Assembly (NCBI GenBank): GCA_036345935.2
Contig: JADWOT020000003.1
Coordinates: forward strand, 20,726,509-20,790,508
DNA length: 64,000 bases
Reading direction: 5' to 3'
Source: Taenia hydatigena
Lineage: Eukaryota > Platyhelminthes > Cestoda > Cyclophyllidea > Taeniidae
Shown here: positions 58,374 to 64,000 of the stretch, in pieces
Layout of the letters: every line of letters begins with the position of its first letter
Position numbering within the stretch: position 1 is the stretch's first letter
Notes under the pieces: generated by a model
The model's input: the letters and a program-made list of their open reading frames with translations, nothing else
What the model was told of the DNA's origin: nothing
Database searches by the model: none
Translations under genes and position numbers: made by a program

Positions 58374-61300
58374 CAAACTGTCTGCGGCATAACAGTGGTC
58401 ACAACTGCTTCTCGTCACAAGATGAAGACCACATGACACACCAATGGTAGCAAACTCTTTAATTTAGTTCACAGATGAGTTGGGAGGGGTAATACTGGGG
58501 GATGGTGTATTAAGGTGCTTCTGAAACTGTTTAATTACCTTTTCGTATGCCTCGAAAGCATTCATACTTTAAACCGTGACACAGGTCATGAAAGGTGGCT
58601 GTCTCAAATGTTGAATTTCCCAAAGAACGCACTTGATGATTTTACTGGGTCGTGTTTTTTTAGAGCTTTAGGGATAAAATTTTTAGGATCAGGTGAGGTG
58701 ATTATGCTCAAACTGACTCAACGCGTTAATTTCGCTAAAGCCAATTTACATAGTCGGTTTTGTTGAACTACAAAGATGGACGGCACATAAAAAATGTTGG
58801 GAAACAGAATTAGGAAGTTTGTCGCAGCTAGATTACACCTCGATATAGTCCTAGCAGCCGCATCAAAGTTTTAAACGTTCAGGATGTTATTTCCTATCAG
58901 TGAGTGCCACGTTTACTAGACTCTCTTTCCGACAACGATGCCCAAATTGCACCAAAACTAGGGGTCTGGGCCGATCAACTTCTTTTGGGACACAAGTATT
59001 CTTCAAATCGTAAAAGAGAACACGAAATCAGCGAGGAAGAAAATCACAAAAATCGGTATTAATGTTGTTTTCTTAGAGTGGGAAGCAACCTGAACTGATT
59101 AAGGTTTCCTCCGAGCGCTAAAGTTTACGATCCATTTTTTTTGCATATCGCTCGATTTCATGAATAGCAGAAGACGTCCATAAAAAATCATCAAAATTTA
59201 TTATTTATTAGAGTTTTATTAATATGTTTACAGCTTATCACAGGATACTTATGGGGCCTCGTAAAAGACCATCGAGCTTCGAAAAGGCGTTATTTAATTA
59301 AAGACTTTTCCTCCAAAAGTATTTTGAAGTAATTATGGTTGTGTGAAAGTTGATTTGCACTGCACAGCGAAGATGAGGTAGGCGACAAATGGCTGCTAAG
59401 AATGTTGGGATCTAAAGTAAATGTCTACGTCAATGTAGAACGAATTATAGAGCCGACATTCTGCTCATAGCCAGGCAAACATTATGACGCATTTTAATGC
59501 ATTATATCAAGGCTTATGCGAGATTTTTGCTTGCTTCCTTCTCAAAAGCAAAAAATTTTAATTAAAAATTATTAAGCACTCGAATACTTAGGATACATAA
59601 TATTACATTCATAGTTTCCCTCTCCCACCTCTCCTCCCCACGCCTCCTCGGTCTAAAACATGCGCAAGAACCGGGGAGACTGGAGTGGAGGGGGTGAAAA
59701 GCATAAATGAATTATTCATTCGTTTATCTATGTAAGTCCATTAACAGATTTTCTGAATGCGTACTCGTGCGTGTGTGCTTGCGTGGATCTACAGCGGGAA
59801 CAAATGAAGTGGATGTTTACAAGCGGAAGGCCCTCCCTACCGGAAGCGTGTGGCATCGACTCCGCCCCTGTGCTCCCACCTTGCCCTCCTCCTTCTCATC
59901 CTCCTCCTCCTCCTCCCCCTCCTCTTTCCCAGCGCAACAATTTGAACACTGAGTGTGCATATTTAGGTAACAGCATCGATTTTGGGGTGATTTCTTTCCC
60001 ACTTATTGATTGATCTTAGCCCAGTGCCAGGCTGATTTGCCCACAATTCGTACACGCTGGTTATTTGAGACTTTATTGATCCAATTTGTTGCATTTTTCT
60101 GGTTAGTGCCTTTGTTAAGAGGCCAAAAGTGATCTCTATCATTTCTGCTTCCCCAAGAGTGACTTAGACCCTCGAAGTGACGTAAAGCCTTTTTACCGTC
60201 CATTCATGATGATGTAGTGCTGCCAGTGGTGGCAAATTTGGTTGTCTAGGACAAATATGGTTCTTATGTCTATATGCGTATTTCAATCTTGGCGGTGGCT
60301 CGTTGGGGTGTGGCGAAAGGGAATCTTAGTAAACATCCCAGTAATTTCTCTTCATGAGGTTAAGAGAGAAACCTTCATGTGCCATTTTCGCTTGCCATTC
60401 TCGCTTAAAAAACTCCAATGTTTTGATGTAAAAAACAGCTTTATTTTATCCATTGAAAGTCTTGTTTTGTAAAAGAGATTTAGCCAACTCAAAGGTATGT
60501 TTAGATGGATACGAAGTTTCCTCCCTAGAGGTGTGCATCCATTTTACCGAAAGGAACTGGAACTGCAGTGATAGATCCATTTTGCATTATTTCCACAAAG
60601 TGTGAAAATTGGGGCCTGGGGTAAAAAAAGAACAGTGAACAGGGGTTGAATGAATAAACACAAGGCCCCGCACTTCCTTGAAAAATTCCCATTTAGTGGG
60701 TTCAAATTTGCCTGACTGAATGAGTAGCAGGTGGCGACGTGGCAATGGGTCCGCATGGCGTGCAGTGCAATTAATGCGATGGAAAATGTTGCCTTCTCAT
60801 CACATACCAAAGGGAATAGTTCCCGGAAGAAACTAAACCCCTCTTGTTGCGACATTTGAAAGGGTGACTGCGGGTTTTTGACTGCATGCAGCGCTCCCAC
60901 CATCCTCCAGATTACATTGAAATCGCCGTAACCACTTAAGAGGAGAAATGTTAATGAGGATTTAGCTATTAAATAATTAGACAATTCGCTGTAATTTACA
61001 GCTTGAAAGAAAACAGGTGAGACAAATTTTGTGCAATCTAGCGAAAGTTTGCTCCCAAAAGGCGAGAGCTATAAGCCCAAGTGTAACCACCTCTGCTGCT
61101 TATCCAAGTGAAAACATTACCTCTTTCACAGTGGGAGGCCATTCACCGTTCGAGACGTATCTGCAGTGCATTTTAGGTGAGGAGGGATGATGATGGGGAA
61201 TCGGCCTGCATAATTGTTCCAGCACTCCGGCTCAGTGGACGTTAGTCTGGCTGTGCTTGACGTGATGTCTCTTTAGCCTGACATATGGCAGTCTCATTTC

Positions 61301-62485
61301 TTCTTTCTGTCGCAGTACCTACTATGACATATTGTTGGTCTCTACTTCCGCGTTCGGTAAAAAGATATCTAAAGGTCCTCTTGAACGGCGAAACGTCAGT
61401 TAATGCATGGACTGTACACGCAAAAATCTCAACCTAGGCTTAAATCCCAGTCTTCCTGCTGTGCCTTCCTAGTGCAAACCTTCAGTAGTCTAAATTTATA
61501 ATTTATCTTTCAGAAGCAGCTCCTAAAGCAATGACACAAATATAAAATCAACAGTCATAATACCATGCCAGTTATCAATTGCTCTCCCTAATTGGATAAA
61601 ATGCCTGAGTTAGAGATCATCGAGGAGGAAATGACCTTATGCGGAGCCAATTTGAAAACACTCACGCCTTTGAGCAAAGCAGAGTGAATTCCGGTGAAGT
61701 CATAGGAGGAGCCATTAACATGCGCATGGTTATCGTTATTAAATCACTTCCCTATGAGGGGCAGGAAATAACCTAACTTTTTAATTATCGCAGTTGGCAT
61801 TCAATGGTTTGCAATCCAAACCAGGTCTTGAGCACCCTTCGTACTACCCCTAGGGAGATTTTTGTGATGTCATGAAGCAGCTGTAACACTTTTTAGTTAC
61901 GTTGAAGAATAGGCGTGCAACGCAATGCTATCCACTCATCACGTTTAGCCTCTCACGGTAGTAAAGTCAACGTCTCGATGCTGTCCTGTGTTTATATGAA
62001 CCAATCGGTTACTGCACGAGTATCTTCAAGGGGGAAAGACATTTGCTGTGGATAGAAGGAAATCTTTAAAACGTTCTAACATTGAACACTTTTAAATCGT
62101 TCATAAGCAAATTAGTTTACGATGGTCGGAGAAAAAGATTTACTGGGGGTAAAGCGTGAAGAACCGACACCTCGTCATCTTACTGGGCGTTGCAGGTGGC
62201 TCGGGAGGACGTCTGAGGCAGCTGAAAATAGGAGGGAAGTGGAGCGGAAGAATGGAATGTTCGTTGACAAGTACTGTCCAAATCTGGCTCACCTACTACC
62301 AAGTAATCTTTGTGATGCATTGCGAGGCAAATAAACTCATCAAAAGCCTAAATTTCTGACTTATTTCATAAATCATTCCTTTTGTGATGGAACATTGCCG
62401 TATACTCTTACTCTCCGTCTGGTAGTCGAATGCAATTCACTTGAACACTATTGGGTTGGGGGAAGTAGAAAAACACACAACAAAA
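58374..62485. other. no supported gene
   Basis: AT-rich DNA with scattered short ORFs. It contains one TCC/CTC simple repeat (59886-59931). The 146-codon minus ORF at 60984-60544 has no coding-like bias or known domain. Confidence 0.45.
59886..59931. repeat. (TCC)n-rich polypyrimidine repeat
   Basis: Imperfect CTC/TCC trinucleotides ending TTTCCCAG. It could act as a splice acceptor on the plus strand, or encode a Glu run on the minus strand. Confidence 0.75.
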
Positions 62486-62692
62486 ATGTCGGGAATGCAA
62501 CTCGACACAAGCATGAGTCAAGGTGGCAGAACTGTAAAAGTGATTTACTCCGGTCCTTTCAGCCCACTACGACCGCATACCACCGATGTCGTCAGCCTTA
62601 CGGCTCTTTTATGCGCCAATTTTGCAGCTTCACCTCAACGCTTAGGCAACGCGACGAATTCAGTGGTGCCTGAGATCACACACTACCCTTGA
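62486..62692 (+). other. 68-codon coding-like ORF, unrecognised
   Basis: ATG in an A-rich context (CAAAAATG) opens a frame with balanced codon use (for example RTVKVIYSGPFSPLRPHTTD) to TGA. No known domain. It may be a small gene, a first exon or an element relic. The sequence AAGGTGGCAGAACTGT inside it recurs as AAGGTGGCAAAACTGT at about 62760. Confidence 0.2.
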
Positions 62693-64000
62693 TCCCCAAT
62701 CGATCGTGCCATAAGACAATGATCCGACTGCCGATCGGTTCGTATAATTGACCTTAGTTAAGGTGGCAAAACTGTGCCATAACCCTGGAGTTATGGCACC
62801 GCATTAGATGTTGATCGAAAACCTTCAGTTTCATAATGACTGACATAGGAGGTATGCCCAAAATTCTGGCTGTAAGGACGCTGGTATTAGATAAGCTAAA
62901 TAAACCGTTTGAGCTCCGCCACCATGTAAAAGTGAAAATTTTAATGGATGGTCACCTTAAGTCCAAGACCGGCCGAATGGGGTGTGACCAACTCTCAGTT
63001 ATTTGGAGCTCTGTACTTTTGCATTGGCCACGGCTCGGGTTTGAAGCTGGGAGGGCACCTCACAGATGATCTTACTCCCAAATACTCGCAAAAGTCAAGC
63101 AATTTCGGCATTCACAGGCTGAAGAAAGATTGAGATGGAGGTTTAAGCATGGATTATTTAGTGACCGTTTTAGAGGAACGATTATTACTAAGTTTGAGAA
63201 TGGCCATGCTTATTTCCACTTTGTTTACAAATGGATGGTTCCCTGGATGGCTAAGAACTATAATTTGAGAAAAAGAAGATTTCAAGTTTTAAAAGCTACT
63301 AAAAGTTGGCACAAACACATGTGCGAAAAACTATTCTGTAAAATCGGGACCATCAACAAGCCCACGATGGTGCTGGCATGCCAATTGACAAGGTCTCCAA
63401 TGACAACGCTCCAGACATGCGTCAGGTGGAGATGTTAGAAATGGTAATGGAAGTTTAAACTTGCATTCACTTCTGAGTGGTGTAGATTGAATGCGGGAAG
63501 GCAGCCTTACAGGAAGGTGTAAATGTCGCTAACGAAAGCCTGACAGTTGATGCTGCTGCATCGATCAAAATAGTTAATTTTAAACTACTAAATTATTAAG
63601 AAAGCCTTGAAATTAGCTAGACAAACTCGCCTTTTTGACTCTCTTTAATCAATAACGATATTACCGCCTTGGCAAAGGGTGACGGCATTTGGCCCTCTTA
63701 AAACAACGGATTAAAAACCTCATTTTGCGCTAAGATGGGTGGCACAGAATACGAATCGGGAGAGCAGGGGCCAAAATTACTTAAAGTCCATAACTTGACT
63801 TATGGTGCAGTGAAGTCAATTTTCGTCTTTCTAAAAACCCAGACGAAATACTGCCTCCAAAGTGGTAGCTAACAGATTCTAAACGAACCTAATTCCACCT
63901 TAAATCTTAACATTCAGCCAAAAAGTTCGTAGATCCACGGAACTATCTCCTCATGAAGTTGAAAGAAATGGCAGCAGAGTAGAGGATCAAGTGACAAATT
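62693..64000. other. no supported gene at the right end
   Basis: Includes the stem-loop at 62774-62799 and a 102-codon ORF (63130-63438) with a Trp/Lys-rich, unrecognised translation. Nothing else is supported. Confidence 0.4.
62774..62799. repeat. perfect 10-bp inverted repeat (stem-loop)
   Basis: GTGCCATAAC and GTTATGGCAC flank a 6-nt loop, CCTGGA. The same 9-mer GTGCCATAA also occurs once more about 65 bp upstream. Confidence 0.8.

Overview
This is eukaryotic nuclear DNA, most likely from a parasitic flatworm (Platyhelminthes). A taeniid-like cestode is my best guess; a trematode is the alternative. The evidence is the mix of very short introns (32-75 bp) with introns of 1-2 kb, the moderate AT content, the few repeats, and flatworm-style divergence from the vertebrate proteins. 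Organism identity is inference. I see no rRNA, tRNA, CRISPR, phage or bacterial feature.

Layout. Positions 2-58 are the last coding bases of an unidentified + strand gene, with AATAAA at 89. About 17 kb without a supported gene follows, holding two copies of a dispersed repeat, a (CA)n tract and a few unrecognised ORFs. Positions 17365-32875 (+) hold a complete DNA topoisomerase II gene. I rebuilt it as 16 exons coding 1647 aa, with every splice phase agreeing. Positions 33553-43153 (+) hold a gene I identify as SPEF2 (sperm flagellar protein 2 / KPL2, axonemal central apparatus). It is rebuilt as 23 exons of about 1291 aa and lacks the N-terminal CH domain. Positions 46691-43320 (-) hold the pyruvate dehydrogenase E3-binding protein PDHX (lipoyl, E3-binding and degenerate acyltransferase domains). 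Its targeting-peptide exon was not found. SPEF2 and PDHX are tail to tail with only 166 bp between stop codons.

Farther right on the minus strand are two coding exons of an unrecognised gene (48352-47837), an ankyrin-like fragment beside a repeat copy (47770-47403), and a previously hidden small-exon gene (50270-49105). That last gene encodes a membrane protein with claudin/PMP22-like features and includes a 22-nt micro-exon. From about 50.3 kb to the end I see no confirmed gene, only isolated exon-like islands, simple repeats, two more repeat copies and a perfect 10-bp stem-loop at 62774-62799.

The identified genes do not form a pathway: nuclear DNA topology (TOP2), sperm and cilia motility (SPEF2), mitochondrial carbon metabolism (PDHX) and a membrane protein. 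Points worth checking are the modular TOP2 tail, a GC-AG intron, the shortened SPEF2 with a ruined P-loop, and a five-copy dispersed repeat.
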